The notes beneath the pieces are model-generated. The model was given only the letters and a program-made list of their open reading frames with translations. It did not search any database and was not told the origin of the DNA. DNA of 64,000 nucleotides from Geosiphon pyriformis. Lineage: Eukaryota; Glomeromycota; Glomeromycetes; Archaeosporales; Geosiphonaceae. Made by a program: the position numbers and the translations under genes. Every line of letters starts with the position of its first letter. Position 1 is the first letter of the stretch. The stretch lies in the NCBI GenBank assembly GCA_016748015.1, contig JAAOMT010000128.1, forward strand, positions 193,538-257,537, read 5' to 3'. Below are positions 11,711 to 23,640 of the stretch, one piece after another.

Positions 11711-13480
11711 CAAGGAGAAATTATCTCAACGGGTCAAGCAATTTCTATTTCACCATATGACCAGTACATGTTAGCAATAAAAAGAAAGGTGAAGGATCAG
11801 ACACAAATTTTTGAAGTGGAAACAAGCCTTTATAAAACAAGAAAAGTTGGATTTATCAATCTACACATACCAGCCAAGAACCACAACCATATCAAAATTT
11901 CCATCTACAACAATACGGAAAATATTGTGGAGATACTGAAAGGAACCACTCTCAGATATTTAACCACTGAAATTGAGAATCAACCACCAAGCACCATTTC
12001 AGACTTTCCACAATTGTGTGAATATGTAGATATTACATCACAAACAATCTATGGACAGAACAAATGTTATTTGTTACAACTAGAGCAGCTAGAGCAAATA
12101 AACATAGGAAATCTAGATCTACTTCAACAGATACAACTAAAGATGTTACTCAACAATTTTAATGACATCTTTGCCAGTGAAAATGAATTTGGCAGAACTG
12201 ATATCATCCAACACCAGATCAAAACTGGAGATGCAATGCCAATCAAACAAAGAGCATACAGAGTACCACCAGCAAGCCATGAGATCATCCGTCAAGAGAT
12301 CAATAGAATGCTTGACAATGGGATCAATGAGCCCATAGTTATCACCAGTGATACTCGTCTGAAAAAAGAATAGAAAGATCAAATTTTGTGTAGACTACAG
12401 AAAACTCAATGGAGTCACTTGTGAAGACAGTTATCCAACTCCATGAATCTAAGAGTTATTCGATGCTTTTGGAAGAAACAAATAGTTTTTAACATTGGAC
12501 TTGGATAGTGATTACTGGCAAGTAGCCATGGATCCAGCCGACAAAGAGAAAATGGCATTCACCACAAGAGAAGGGAATTTTGAATTTGAAGTAATGCCAT
12601 TCAGCTTAACCAATGCCCCAGCAACCTTCCAATGGCTAATGGAAATTGTGTACACTGGTTTATTGTAAAAATCAGTAGTTGTGTACTTGGACAACACCAA
12701 TGTATTCTCAAAAACATTTAATGATCATCTCCATTATTTTCAACAAGTATTCGAAAGACTGTAACAAGCAGGGTTAAAGCTAAATGCTACCAAGTGCTTC
12801 TTTGGCAAAACAGAACTGAAGTTTCTGAGACATATAGTCAGCAAAGATGGTATCAAGACAGACCCAGACAAGATAGAAATAGTAAAGAACTTTCTAGTGC
12901 CAACCAATGTGACCAAACTAAAATCATTTTTGGGATTTGCAAGCTATTATTGTCACTTCATCAAAAACTTTTCTAAAATAGTTCAGCCACTCAACCATCT
13001 ACAAACCAAGAATGTGAAATATGAATAGATAGAAATACAACAAAAAGCTTTTGACATTTTAAGAGGAAAGCTCATTCAAGCATCAGTATTAATCTATTCA
13101 GGTTACAGCAAACCATTCATTATTACTATTAATGCATCAGATAAAGCATTGGGAGCAGTACTATCTCAGAGAGGACTGGATAGAAGAGAACATCCAGTAG
13201 CATTTGTCAGCCAAGGCTTAATACCAGCCGAAAAGAACTATGCAACACTAGAAAAAGAATACTTAGTGATATACTGGACAGTTCTGAAATAGAAAAAATA
13301 CTTGAGCCAGAAGTTTGAAGTGTACACAGATCACAAAAGATTAATATCACTCCAAAAACAAGAATTTGGAGATAGAAGACAGTTAAGATGGAAAATAGCA
13401 CTCGCACTATATAATTATACTATACATTATAAAAAGGGAAAAGACAATAGAAATGCTAACAGTTTGTCGTGAATGAGACA
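11711..13480 (+). pseudogene. Element B reverse transcriptase and RNase H, broken
   Basis: A linker with helical repeats leads to the RT entry segment (KQRAYRVPPASHEIIRQEI, about 12245-12305). A frame break follows near 12330-12375. RT then reads through stops from 12376 to about 13010: LTLDLDSDYWQVAMD, then NAPATFQ, then the active site as YLDN instead of YLDD (about 12681-12695). The connection FLGFASYYCHFIKNFSKI is next. RNase H-like sequence follows from about 13080 to 13480, with INASDKALGAVLSQ where DAS is usual, and YTDHK. Loss of the second catalytic Asp and of the first RNase H Asp makes this copy dead. Confidence 0.85.
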
Positions 13481-13549
13481 AATCTAAACATTCCAATTCA
13501 AAAATATAACAAAACCAAACTACATCCAACAACAACATAACAAAAGATG

Positions 13550-14900
13550 AACACACAAAAATATCAACAACTTCAACATTATATAGATACTTAACAGTTC
13601 AAAGAGAAATTATCTCAACTGAAACAAAAGAGAATCAAACAACAATCCAAATATTTTATCACTCACCAAAATATACTTTATCAAAAAAATAGAAAAGATT
13701 CAGATCAACCAACCAGAGTAATTACAAAACCAGAAAAGGAAACAATACTGTTCAACATGTACTCAGATCCAACTGCAGAATATTTTCATAAAGAAACAAC
13801 CATGAAAAGAACCAGAAAGAGATACTATTGGCCATCAATGTATCCAAACATCATCCAATATGTGCAAAATTGTGATGCTTGTCAAAGAAGAGAAGGAACA
13901 AAACCCAGCAAACCATTGAGATCAATCAAAGTGAGACAACCATTTGACTGTATTGAATCAATTTAGTCAGATTATTGACAATTACCAGCAGAGGCAACAG
14001 ATATATTGCAGTAGCCATGGACTATCTTACTAAATGGCCAGAAGCCAAAGCAATTCAAAGAGCAGATGCAGAATCCGTTGCCAAATTCATCCATCAAGAT
14101 CTGATTTGTCAACATGAATCTCCAAAAGAACTATTATCAGACCAAAGAACCTATTTTGTTAATAGAATATTAGCAGAACTAAGCCAAAGATTCGGAATTA
14201 AGAGACCACTATCATCACTATACCATCCACAAACCAATGGATTAGTTGAAAGATTTAATAGAACATTGTGTGAAGCAATAGTGAAACTCAGCCAAGAAAA
14301 CCAGGATGAATGGGATTTGTTTATACCATCAGTATTATTTGCTTATCGGACAATGAAACAAGACACCACACAAGCAATACCATTTGAATTGATATATGGT
14401 AGAACAGAAACATTACCAGTTGAGATAGAAGTTAATACATATCCAACTGAATCAATAACAGAAGAAAATTTCCAAGAGACATTGTTAAGAAGAACATATG
14501 ACTTAATGGAAACATTAAAAAACAAATAACAAAAAACAGCTGATAACATTCAACAGTCACAAGAGAAACAAAAAAAAAGACATGATAATCAACTACCAGA
14601 CAAACCAGTTGAATTCAAGATTGGAGACAAAGTACTTTTACATCGTACCAAAGTGGAAAAACAATGAAGTAGAAAATTTGACCCCAAATGGGATGGACCA
14701 TTTCACATAGAAAAAATTCTAGAGAATGGAGCTTACAAATTAAAATTAGATAACAAAATCTTAACCAAAGCAGCACATGAAAATCGACTAAAACTATACC
14801 ACAACATCACACTACCATCCACCAGTAATATTCCACAATTAGGAGTACAGAAGATACTAATCCAACCAGAGGATATTCTATGAGATCTGGAACTAATCAT
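13550..14900 (+). pseudogene. Element B integrase, frameshifted
   Basis: The zinc-binding N-terminus ends in CDACQRREG (about 13870-13895). The core then shifts frame near 13945-13975: compared with element A one base is missing, and the first catalytic Asp (in GIDLV) is lost. The second Asp (LLSDQRTYF, about 14134) and the Glu (LVERFNRT, about 14245) are present in the open piece 13975-14529. The C-terminal SH3-like part (GDKVLLHRTKV..., WDGPFHIEKI) runs to about 14800, interrupted by stops. A functional protein would insert element cDNA into chromosomes. Confidence 0.85.
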
Positions 14901-15625
14901 CATCATTGACAACAACACATTAAATTAATTCATCAAAAGAATATATAAAGAAATGGTAGATGTGACAAAAAATATCAGAAAAATGGAAATTACAGACAAC
15001 ATCCACTCACTAGCACAACAACTCTTTCAATTGATTCAACACCAAAAGATAGAAATTACAATTAATCAACAAACCATCCAATATTAAGACACTAGAAAAA
15101 CATTGTCACATAGAACATAGAAGAAAACAGAAAATACTGTTGACAAAATCATTGTGAAAGTAAAATTAGCAATAAAAGAGTTGACAAAAGAGTCACTATA
15201 CTAAGAGTTAACTAAAGAAACTTGGAATTGGTGGATACAACAATTTCCAAGAAACTATTGTTATTTTTACTTGGAACAACATGTAAATATCCAGAATCTA
15301 TATATGGATAAAACAAAGTGATTATTTGACACAAGAATACTACAACAATTAGAACATTTTGTGGGAAAGAACAACTTATCCACACAGGTCCAAGCCATAT
15401 ACCAAATACACACAGCATTTTAGGATTGACCAGAAATCTTACTCAACAAAGCAATGGATACAGTTACCAGTAATCAATTAGGAAAGATCACCAATGCTCA
15501 ATTTGAAAAATTACAAACTCAAATAACACAAATAATTCTCAAAAATGAAATTCAGGAAATACTTCAAGAAAAAGAATTAACAAAGTTAGATTTTAACAGA
15601 GCTCAATATTAAAAGGAGGGAATAA
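14901..15625 (+). pseudogene. Element B C-terminal tail and polypurine tract
   Basis: After integrase, the polyprotein frame continues with a helical, Gln/Ile/Lys-rich tail (for example ETWNWWIQQFPRNYCYFYLE at about 15218-15277) containing several stops. It ends in FDRAQY-like residues just before the polypurine tract AAAAGGAGGG (15611-15620), which lies 5 bases before the 3' LTR and would prime plus-strand synthesis. The same tail is found in element A (about 20030-20420 and 21234-21550). I do not recognise a domain in it. Confidence 0.65.
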
Positions 15626-16486
15626 TGTTACTCATAGAAATATAGAGAATATATATTAGCATAGTTATTAACCAATCAGAAGTAGACATAGTAAAATATG
15701 GAATTCTAGGATTCCTCTCAGGAATTGCAGGATTTCAGGAATTATAAGATTCTTACAAGGAATTACAGGATTCCAGAATTTCTCTCAAAGGAATTGCAGG
15801 ATTCCAAGAATCCCAGAATTCCTGTTGTGAAAAATTGAAAAATTGAGGAATCTCAATTATGTATATATAGCAGTAGAATTAGAAGCTAAAAAGACAGACC
15901 TTCCAGTTTAGATTTTATCTAGACAATCTTCCAAACACAATAAATAACTATTTGGTATCTCAAACCTAATTCCACTATCAACACTCTATGTTGATAGTAA
16001 TTGATACTTAACCACACTGGAACAATAGCTCTTGATCATGGCTATTGATGGAATACTAACTTGTAAATCGTCTTGGCTTATTTCTTTTCTTTCTTTATTT
16101 TCTTTTATTTCTTTTATTTATTTTATTTTGATTCTATTGTTGTGTACTAATTGGTTAAATAAAACACTAAATTACTGATGTCAAGGATTGCCTGGTAAAA
16201 GACCCCTGTGAGAGAGTAGAACACGTACAGAAGATACAGAATACTTACCAGAGGATTGCTGGCCATCACGCCAAGAGAAAAATTGACAGAATTGCAATTC
16301 TGGAAAGCTACGGATAAAACAACTATTGAATCTCTGTCCATTATACAAAGAACTTAAACTGAAACCTTCAAATACAAAACCTTCAGATACAAAATCTTCA
16401 GATTAATAACATCAATGTGAATAACTTTTAGCACCAAGTTATGGGTTTGTTATTTGATTCAACACCCCAAATAATCACTTATAACA
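15626..16486 (+). repeat. 3' LTR of element B
   Basis: It starts TGTTACTC and ends ACTTATAACA. It is 64 bp longer than the 5' LTR, partly from an additional aattacaggattccagaatttctctc block in U3 (about 15755-15815). The TATA-like element lies near 15862. The flanking DNA resumes the dUTPase frame of element A. Confidence 0.9.
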
Positions 16487-16900
16487 GTGCACCTGCATTG
16501 ATCTCAAAATAGCATTGGAAATTCCAGCAACAACAATAATTCAGTTAGCATCTAGAAGTAACTTAGCCAAAAAGAGAATTAACATCAGGGGAGGAATAAT
16601 TGATGCAGGATATATAGGAAATATCATTGCTATATTACAAAATTATTTAGAAAAAGCATATATCATAGATCCAAAAGAAAAGATAGCACAGACAATATTC
16701 CTATTTCTAGTGAAAATAGCTCAATTCATATCAGTAGAAAACAAAGAAAAATTAGGGATAATAGCAAGAGGGATACAAAAATTCAGATCAATGAGTAGAA
16801 TAAATATACCAGTCAATATAGTAGAGGAAAAAATTATTGACAAGAAAAAAATTATCTCTATCCATCAACCAATTTCTATTTTACCATATGACTAGTACAT
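16487..16900 (+). pseudogene. Element A dUTPase domain, continuation
   Basis: The dUTPase region of A resumes after the B insertion. The open frame 16515-16895 has IQLASRSNLAKKRINIRGGIID (motifs 2-3, with the conserved Gly-Ile-Ile-Asp), then DPKEKIAQTIF (motif 4) and ARGIQKFRSMSR (motif 5 with RG kept but the later glycines lost). It corresponds residue for residue to 11370-11720 in element B. Between motifs 1 and 2 the coding frame was cut by element B at 6412/16487, and two bases appear to have been lost at the 5' junction. Confidence 0.75.
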
Positions 16901-17189
16901 AGTAGTTATAGAGAAAAAAGCAAAAGATCAAGTTCAAATTTTTGAGGTAGAAGCAATACCTTGCAAATCAGGAGAAATTAGATTAGTCAATTTACATATA
17001 CCAGCCAAGAACTACAGTTACATAAAAATTTCCATCTACAACAACACAGGAGATATTATTAGGATACCAAAAGAAACAACTATTAGATACTTAACCACCG
17101 AAATTAAAAACCAACTGCCAGATATCATTCCAGACTTTCCACAACTTTGCAGATATGTAAATATTACATCACAAACAATATATAGACAA

Positions 17190-18620
17190 AATAAATGTTA
17201 TTTGCTCCAATCAAAACAACTAGAACAAATAAACATAGGAAACTTAGATCCACTACAATGTATGCAGCTTAAAATGTTACTCAACAATTTCAATGACATT
17301 TTTGCTAGTGAAAATGAATTTGACAAAACTGATATCATCCAACATCAAATCAAGACTAAAGATACTATGCTAATTAAGCAGAGAGCATACAAAGTACCAC
17401 CAGCTAGCCATAAGATTATTCATCAAGAAATTAATCGAATGCTTGACAATGGGCTAATTCAGCCATTAATAAGTCTATGGTCATCACCAGTGGTATTAGT
17501 CCATAAAAAAAATAGAAAAATCCACTTTTGTGTAGATTACCAGAAACTGAATAGAGTAACAAAAGAAGACAGTTACCCAACTCCAAAGATCCAAAAACTT
17601 TTCAATGCTTTTGGAGGAAAAAAATGGTTCTCAACATTAGACTTAGACAGTGGTTACTGACAAGTAGCCATAAAACTGGAAGACAAAGAAAAAACAGCTT
17701 TCACAACACAGGAAGAAAATTTCAAATTTGAAGTGATGCCATTCGGCTTGTTGAATGCTTCAGCAATATTCCAACAGCTTATGGAAATTGTCTACACTGG
17801 ATTACTGTAGAAATCAGTAATTGTTTACTTAGATGACACAAATATGTTCTTCAAGACATTTGATGACTATCTACATCATCTTCAACAAGTGTTTGAAAGG
17901 TTAAGAAAAGCAGAATTGAAATTAAATACAACCAAGTGTTTTTTTAGCAAAACAAAGTTGAAGTTTTTAGGACATATGGTAAGCAAAGATGGAATCAAAA
18001 TGGATTCAGACAAGATTAAAATTGTCAAGAACTTTCCAGTACCAAATAATCTCACAAAATTGAGAGCATTCTTGGGATTTGTTGGATACTACTGCCACTT
18101 TATCAAAAACTTTTCCAAAATAGCTCAACCACTACACCAACTCCAAACAAAGAACATTAAATATGAATGAACAGAAATTCAGCAAAAAACTTTTGATACA
18201 TTAAGAAAAAAGCTTATTCAAGCTCTAATACTAATCTATTCAGATCATAACAAACCATTCATAATTACAACTGATGCATTTGGTCAAGCATTGGAGCAGT
18301 ATTATCTCAGAAAAAACTGGACAGACGAGAATATCCAGTAGTTTATGCCAGTAGAAACTTAAGTCCAGCTGAAAAGAACTATATAACTCCAGCACTGGAA
18401 CACTTAACTATCTATTGAGCTGTTAGCAAATAGAAAGAATACTTGAGTCAAAAATTTGATGTGTACACTGATCACAAAAGATTAACTTCAATCCAAAAAC
18501 AAGAATTTAGAGATGATTGCCATGCCAGATAGAAAATAGAACTTTCACCATTCAATTATACAGTACATTATAAAAAGAAAAAAGACAATAGAAATGTTAA
18601 CAGATTGTCGTGAATAAGAC
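17190..18620 (+). pseudogene. Element A reverse transcriptase and RNase H, broken
   Basis: RT begins in the open piece 17202-17660 (KQRAYKVPPASHKIIHQEI, then PLISLWSSPVVLVHKKN, then CVDYQKLNRVT and FSTLDLDSGY). A TGA then replaces the Trp that normally follows. The active site YLDD is intact (about 17824-17838), unlike element B. The thumb and connection (FLGFVGYYCHFIKNFSKI) are in 17844-18170. RNase H follows to about 18600 (TTDAFGQALE..., YTDHK), with a frame change near 18285 and several stops. Confidence 0.85.
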
Positions 18621-18639
18621 AAATCTAAAAACATTTCAA

Positions 18640-20030
18640 CCCAAAAAAATATAACAAAACATAAATATACAAAAATACTAACAACTTCAACATTATATAA
18701 ATACCCAATTGTTCAAGGAAAAATTATCTCAAAAAGAACAAAGCAACATAAAACAGCAATCAAAATATTTTAGCAACCATTAAAATATACTTTACCAGAA
18801 AAACAAAAGAAATCCAGATCAACCAATCAGAGTAATCACAAAACCAGAAAAAAAGACAATATTATTCAACATGCACTCAGATTCAACAGCAGAACATTTT
18901 CACAAAAAAGCAACAATAAAAAAAACCAAAAGAAAATACTATTGGCCATTAATGTATCCAGACATTATCTAATACGTTCAAAATTGTAATGCTTGTCAGA
19001 GAAGAGAAGAAACAAAACCCAGTGAACTATTGAGACCAATTAAAGTGGGACAACTATTTGATTGTATTGGAATTGACTTAGTCAGACCATTAACAATCAC
19101 CATTAAAGACAACAGATATATTGTAGTAGCCATAGATTATTTCACAAAATGGCCAGAAGCAAAAGCCATTCAAAAAGCAGATGCAAAATCCATTGCCAAA
19201 TTCATTCATTAAGATTTGATCTGTCAACATAGATGTCTAAAAGAACTATTATTAGATCAAGGAACTCATTTTGTGAATAGAACATTAGAAGAATTAAGTC
19301 AAAGATTTAGAATTAAAAGACCATTGTTATCACCATACCATTTACAAACCAATGGATTAGTTGAAAGATTCAATAGAACATTGTGTGAAGCAATTACCAA
19401 AATCAGCCAAAAAAATCAAAACAAATGGGATTTGTTCATACCATCAGTATTATTTGCTTACCAGACAATAAAGCAAGATACTATACAAACAACACCATTT
19501 GAATTTGTATATAATAGGACAGCAATACTGCCAGTAGAAATAGAAGTACAAACATATCCAACAGAACCAATAACAGAAGAAAATTTCCAAAAAATATTGT
19601 TGAGAAGAATGTACAACTTAATGGAAACACTAGAAAACAAAAGACAAAGAGCAGCTGATAATATCCAAAAGTCACAAGAAAAACAAAAAAAAAGACATGA
19701 CAACCAATTATCAGAGAAACCAGTTAAATTCAAAATAGAAGACAAAGTACTTCTACATTGTACTAAAGTGAAAAAACAATGGAGTGGAAAATTTGATCCC
19801 AAATAGAATAGACCATTTCACATAGAAAAATTTTTTGGAAATAGAGCTTATAAATTAAGATTGAACAATAAAATTTTAACCAAAGCAATACATGGTAATT
19901 AACTGAAACAATATTACTATATAATATCATTATTCACCAATAATATTTCACAACTGAAAGTACAACAAATACTAATCCAACCAGATAAGATTCCATAAGA
20001 TCTGGAACCAATTATAATCATTGGATTAGA
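18640..20030 (+). pseudogene. Element A integrase, broken
   Basis: The zinc-binding segment ends in CNACQRREE (about 18985-19010). The core keeps the first Asp (GIDLVRP, about 19069-19089), the second Asp (LLLDQGTHF, about 19250-19276) and the Glu (GLVERFNRT, about 19354-19380). One TAA at about 19210 divides the open pieces 19030-19212 and 19216-19806; it falls where B has CAA (Gln). The C-terminal part (KVLLHCTKVKKQWSGKFDPK) runs into stops after 19806. The catalytic triad is better preserved than in B although the element is older by nesting. Confidence 0.85.
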
Positions 20031-20422
20031 CATGTAAAATTAAACAATAAAAAGAGTATATAAAGACATAGTAAACGTGATGGAAGACTTCAGAAAAATG
20101 GAAATTATGGACAATATTCACACACTAGCACAACAACTATTCCAACTGATTTAACAACAGAATAAGGAAATTACTATCAACCAACAAACTATTTAATACC
20201 AAGATACCAGAAAGATACCCAAATACAAAATTCAAAAGAAAACAGAAAACACTATTGACAAAATGGGTTTGAAAATAAAATTAGCAATAAAAAAACCAAT
20301 AAATGTTATCACATATCAAGAATTGACTAAAGAAACTTGGAAATGGTGGATACACAAATTTCCAAGGAACTTTTGTTATTTCTATTTGGAATAATACTTG
20401 AATATTCAGAACTTATACATGG
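20031..20422 (+). pseudogene. Element A tail, first part
   Basis: This is the helical C-terminal tail after integrase, homologous to 14930-15310 in element B, including ETWKWWIHKFPRNFCYFYLE (about 20331-20390). It is interrupted by the solo LTR at 20423 and resumes at 21234 (IKQNDYLIKQ-type frame) up to the polypurine-like AAAAGAAGAAAA near 21549-21560. Confidence 0.65.
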
Positions 20423-21233
20423 TGTTATAGATGATTATTTGGGGTCTCAAATCAAATAACAAACCCGTAACTTGGTGCTTGATTAATATGTTGATAATGG
20501 TTTCTGAAGGTTGTCATAATCTGAAGGTGTTGTTTGTCTGAAGATTTTGGTTGAGTTCTTTGTATAATGGACAGAGATTCAATAGTTGTTTTAGTAGTCT
20601 TCTAGAATCACAATTCCATCAAATTTTTTTCTTAGTGTGGTGACCAGTAATTCTTTTAATAAGCTATCCTTAAATCTATGAGTGTTCTACCCTTGTTTTA
20701 CAGGTCTTTTACCAGTCCTTATGATGTCTGTAACTTAGTGCTTTAATTTTTAATCAATTAGTCAACAAAAAAAATACAAAAAAAATAAAAAAATAAACAA
20801 AAGCAATTGCAAGTTAGTATCTTGTAAATAGCTGTGATCAAGAGCTATTGTTTTAGTATGATTAAGTATCAATTACTATCAACATAAAGTGTTGATAGTG
20901 GATTGAGATAGTAAATAATTATTTATTGATATTTGTGAATAGAAAGTTGCTTAGATCAAATCTAAACTGGGAGGTTGCTAACTAAAGAATTTTGCCTTTT
21001 TCTTTTTCTAACACTACTGCTATATATACATAATTGAAATTCCTCGATTTTTCAATTTCTTACATTAGGAATTCTGGAATTTTGGAATTTTGCAATTTTT
21101 TGTATGAGAATCCTGAAATTCCTGGAATCTTGCAATTTCTCTTGAGAAGAATTCTGGAATTTCACATTTACTATGGCTACTTCTGATTGGCTAATTTATA
21201 TGCTAATATACTTCCTATATTTTATGAGTAACA
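20423..21233 (-). repeat. Solo LTR of the A family, inverted
   Basis: This is an 811 bp LTR in reverse orientation: TGTTATAGATGATTATTTGG at the left is the reverse complement of an LTR end, and TTTTATGAGTAACA at the right that of an LTR start. It contains the reversed TATA-like block (tatatataca, about 21020) and the reversed U3 gaattcc repeats (about 21070-21170). No internal sequence accompanies it, so it is most likely the product of recombination between two LTRs. Target duplication is not clear (catgg on one side, acag on the other). Confidence 0.85.
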
Positions 21234-21563
21234 ACAGATAAAACAAAACGATTATTTGATAAAACAATACTACAACAACTGGAACAATTTGTGGAAAAGA
21301 ACAATTTGACTACACAAACAAGAGCCATATATTAGCTACATACTGGATTCCAAGACAGACCAGAAATCCTACTTAATCCAGAAATGGATTTTATTACAAT
21401 TAACCAAATGGAAAAAATAACCAACACCCAATTTGAAGAATTACAGAACAGGATAACACAAGTAATTCTTAAAAAAAAGTTCAAAAAATACTCAAGGATA
21501 GAGAATTAAAGTTAAAAGATTTGGGAAATTTTGATAGAGCTCAATATTAAAAGAAGAAAATAA
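21234..21563 (+). pseudogene. Element A tail, second part, with polypurine tract
   Basis: The element A tail resumes here and matches 15320-15612 of element B (the GQAIYQIHTAF...EILLNKAMD region and the final DRAQY). The purine run at 21549-21560 just before the 3' LTR is the likely plus-strand primer site. Confidence 0.65.
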
Positions 21564-22402
21564 TGTTATTCATAGAACATAGAAAGTATATTAGCATATA
21601 AATTAGCCAATCAGAAGTAGCTGTAGTAAATGTGGAATTCCAGAATTTCTCTTAAGAAAAATTGCAGAATTCCAGAAATTTCAAGATTCTCGTACAAAGA
21701 ATCACAGAATTCCAGAATTTCAGAATTCTGCTAAAAAAAAATTGCAGGATTTCAGGAATTCCAGAATTCCTGGTGTGAAGAATTGAGAAATTGAAAAATC
21801 TCAATTATATATATATAACAGTAGTATTAGAAGTAGAAAAGACAGATCTCTCAATTTAGATTTGATCTAAGCAATCTTCCATTCACAAATATCAATAAAT
21901 AATTATTTTTTATCTTTAATCCACTCTCTACTATTAACATGAAGTGTTGATAGTAATTGATACTTAACTACACTAGAACAATAGCTTTTGATCACAGCTA
22001 TTAATGGAATACTAACTTGCAATTGCTTTTGTTTATTTTTTTTTATTTTTTTTTATTTTTTTTATATTTTTTTTGTTGACTAATTGATTAAAGATTAAAG
22101 CATTGAGTTACAGACATTATAGAGACTGGTAAAAAATCTGTGAAACAAAAGTAGAACACTTATAGATTTGAGAATAACTTATCAGAAGGATTACTGGCCA
22201 CTACACTAAGAAAAAAATTCAACAGAATTGCGATTCCAGAAGGCTACTAAAACAACTATTGAATCTTTGTCTATTATACAAAAAACTTCACAATCAAACC
22301 TTCAGATACAAACAACTTCCAGATTACCAATACTATCATCAATTGAGCACCAAGTTACAGATTTGTTATTTGATTTGAGATCCCAAATAATTACCTGTAA
22401 CA
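21564..22402 (+). repeat. 3' LTR of element A
   Basis: It starts TGTTATTC and ends TACCTGTAACA, followed by acac, the same four bases that precede the 5' LTR. It has the same U3 repeats and TATA-like run (about 21807-21817). Differences from the 5' LTR are mainly C/T and G/A. Confidence 0.9.
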
Positions 22403-22620
22403 ACACCAATATCTTTGAAACTTAAAAAGCCAACAGATAAGTTGACTATACTAATATTTATATCAAGCTTTTTTGGCTTTTTATAAAATACATTATAGAA
22501 GTATATACTTTCCACATGCTTTTTTTTAGTGCTTAAATAAGTTTTTAAACCAGTTAAACTCAAACCAAAACTATTAGCAAAAGAGTTTACTAGTTCTATT
22601 ACAACAAGTTAAAAAAAATA
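22403..22620 (-). pseudogene. AT-decayed LINE ORF1 (copy 1, N-terminal part)
   Basis: The minus-strand reading from about 22605 down to 22403 gives ELVNSFANS, then LKTYLSTKKKHVESIYF, then GFLSFKDIGV, and stops at the element A junction. When the 1613-22402 insertion and one acac copy are disregarded, the frame continues at 1608 with NKKSVVS and onward, so both pieces are one ORF1. The sequence resembles the start of a Rhizophagus LINE ORF1 subfamily that differs from the one at 39710-41605. It is too decayed to be functional. Confidence 0.8.
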
Positions 22621-23640
22621 AATAAAAGAATACAAAAGAAAAAAGAAGAAAAAACAAAATATTTTTTTAATAATTCTTTACTCTTGTTATGAACAAAAAA
22701 TTAACAAGAAAAAAACTCTTTTTACTTTGTTTTATTGTTTAATATTTTGGTTTTTTTGATTTTTTCAAATATATATTTAAAAATAGCCTTTTTAATACCA
22801 AAATAGATTTTTTTTTTATTCTTTTTTTTATATTTAATATAAATTTGTTTATTTTAGTTAATTTTTTAAATAATAATATTTTAAAAAAATAACTTATAAA
22901 ATAAACCAAATAAAAAATAATAATAATTTTTTTTTGGTATTATTATTAATAAAATATATAAATTTAAATTGGTTTTAATAAAATTAAAATTAAAAAATTT
23001 GTTCAATTTAGTAAAAATTAGAATTAAAAAAAATTGAATTTTAATAAATTGAGTTACTTTTTTTCTGGTTGCCAATATAAATTTTGTTATTAATATAAAA
23101 ACTTGATTTTTTTTATAAAAAACAGATTAAAAGTTTTAATAATTTAATTATTAATTTGCTTAAAAATTTAAACAATCTAAAAATAATATAAAAATTATTT
23201 TTTAAATATTTATAATATAAAAAATTAATTAATTATCTTAGTTTTGACAAATTATATCAAAACATAAAATATGTAGAATAATAAGATAAAATTTTATAAA
23301 AAGATAAATATTTAAGAATATTTATATAAATAAGTATTGAAAAATTATAAAAGTAAAATAAAAATAACACATTTTTTTATATAAATTTAGATAATTGGTT
23401 ATATGCAAACAAAACATGAATTGTATTTAATATAAAATATTTCAATTTTATGCATATAGATAATAATAAGCCTATATTTTGTAATAATATTAAATTAATT
23501 TTAATTAATTTTTAAAAACAGCAAAATTTTTTGTAAAATAATTTTTTATTTTACGTTTAATTTATCTAATTATTACAATAAAAATTTGTAACAATTAATA
23601 TTTAATTTTATTCAAGTAATAAAGATTTAAATACTAATAC
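22621..23640. other. AT desert, no gene seen
   Basis: This is about 1 kb of A/T runs. It may contain the 5' end of LINE copy 1 on the minus strand, but I find no recognisable coding, RNA or repeat structure. The minus-strand open stretch 22881-23075 is Ile/Leu/Phe/Lys-only and looks like chance. Confidence 0.6.

Larger units (their letters stand above)
6413..16486 (+). mobile_element. Ty3/gypsy LTR retrotransposon B, nested in A
   Basis: This 10.07 kb element has LTRs of 797 bp (6413-7209) and 861 bp (15626-16486). It belongs to the same lineage as A: related LTRs, same primer site, same domain order. It lies inside the dUTPase region of A. The bases tgcac occur on both sides of the insertion, offset by one base at the 3' side, so the target duplication is only approximate. 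ORFs are longer than in A (for example 8256-8891 and 10706-12373), but stops and frameshifts still break gag, RT and integrase, and the RT active site is changed. It must have inserted after A and is not autonomous now. Confidence 0.9.
1613..22402 (+). mobile_element. Ty3/gypsy LTR retrotransposon A (outer, split by B)
   Basis: This is a full-length but dead LTR retrotransposon with 838 bp and 839 bp LTRs (1613-2450 and 21564-22402). The internal order is primer-binding site, gag, CCHC, protease, Cys-rich modules, dUTPase, RT, RNase H, integrase and tail. It is flanked by a 4-base duplication, acac (1609-1612 and 22403-22406). Element B (6413-16486) sits inside its dUTPase coding region, and an inverted solo LTR (20423-21233) sits in its 3' part. 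Without those insertions A is about 9.9 kb. Stops replace CAA, CAG and TGG codons throughout gag, and the protease and dUTPase motifs are damaged. It is itself inserted into the LINE ORF1 that occupies 1-1612 and 22403-22620. Confidence 0.9.
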
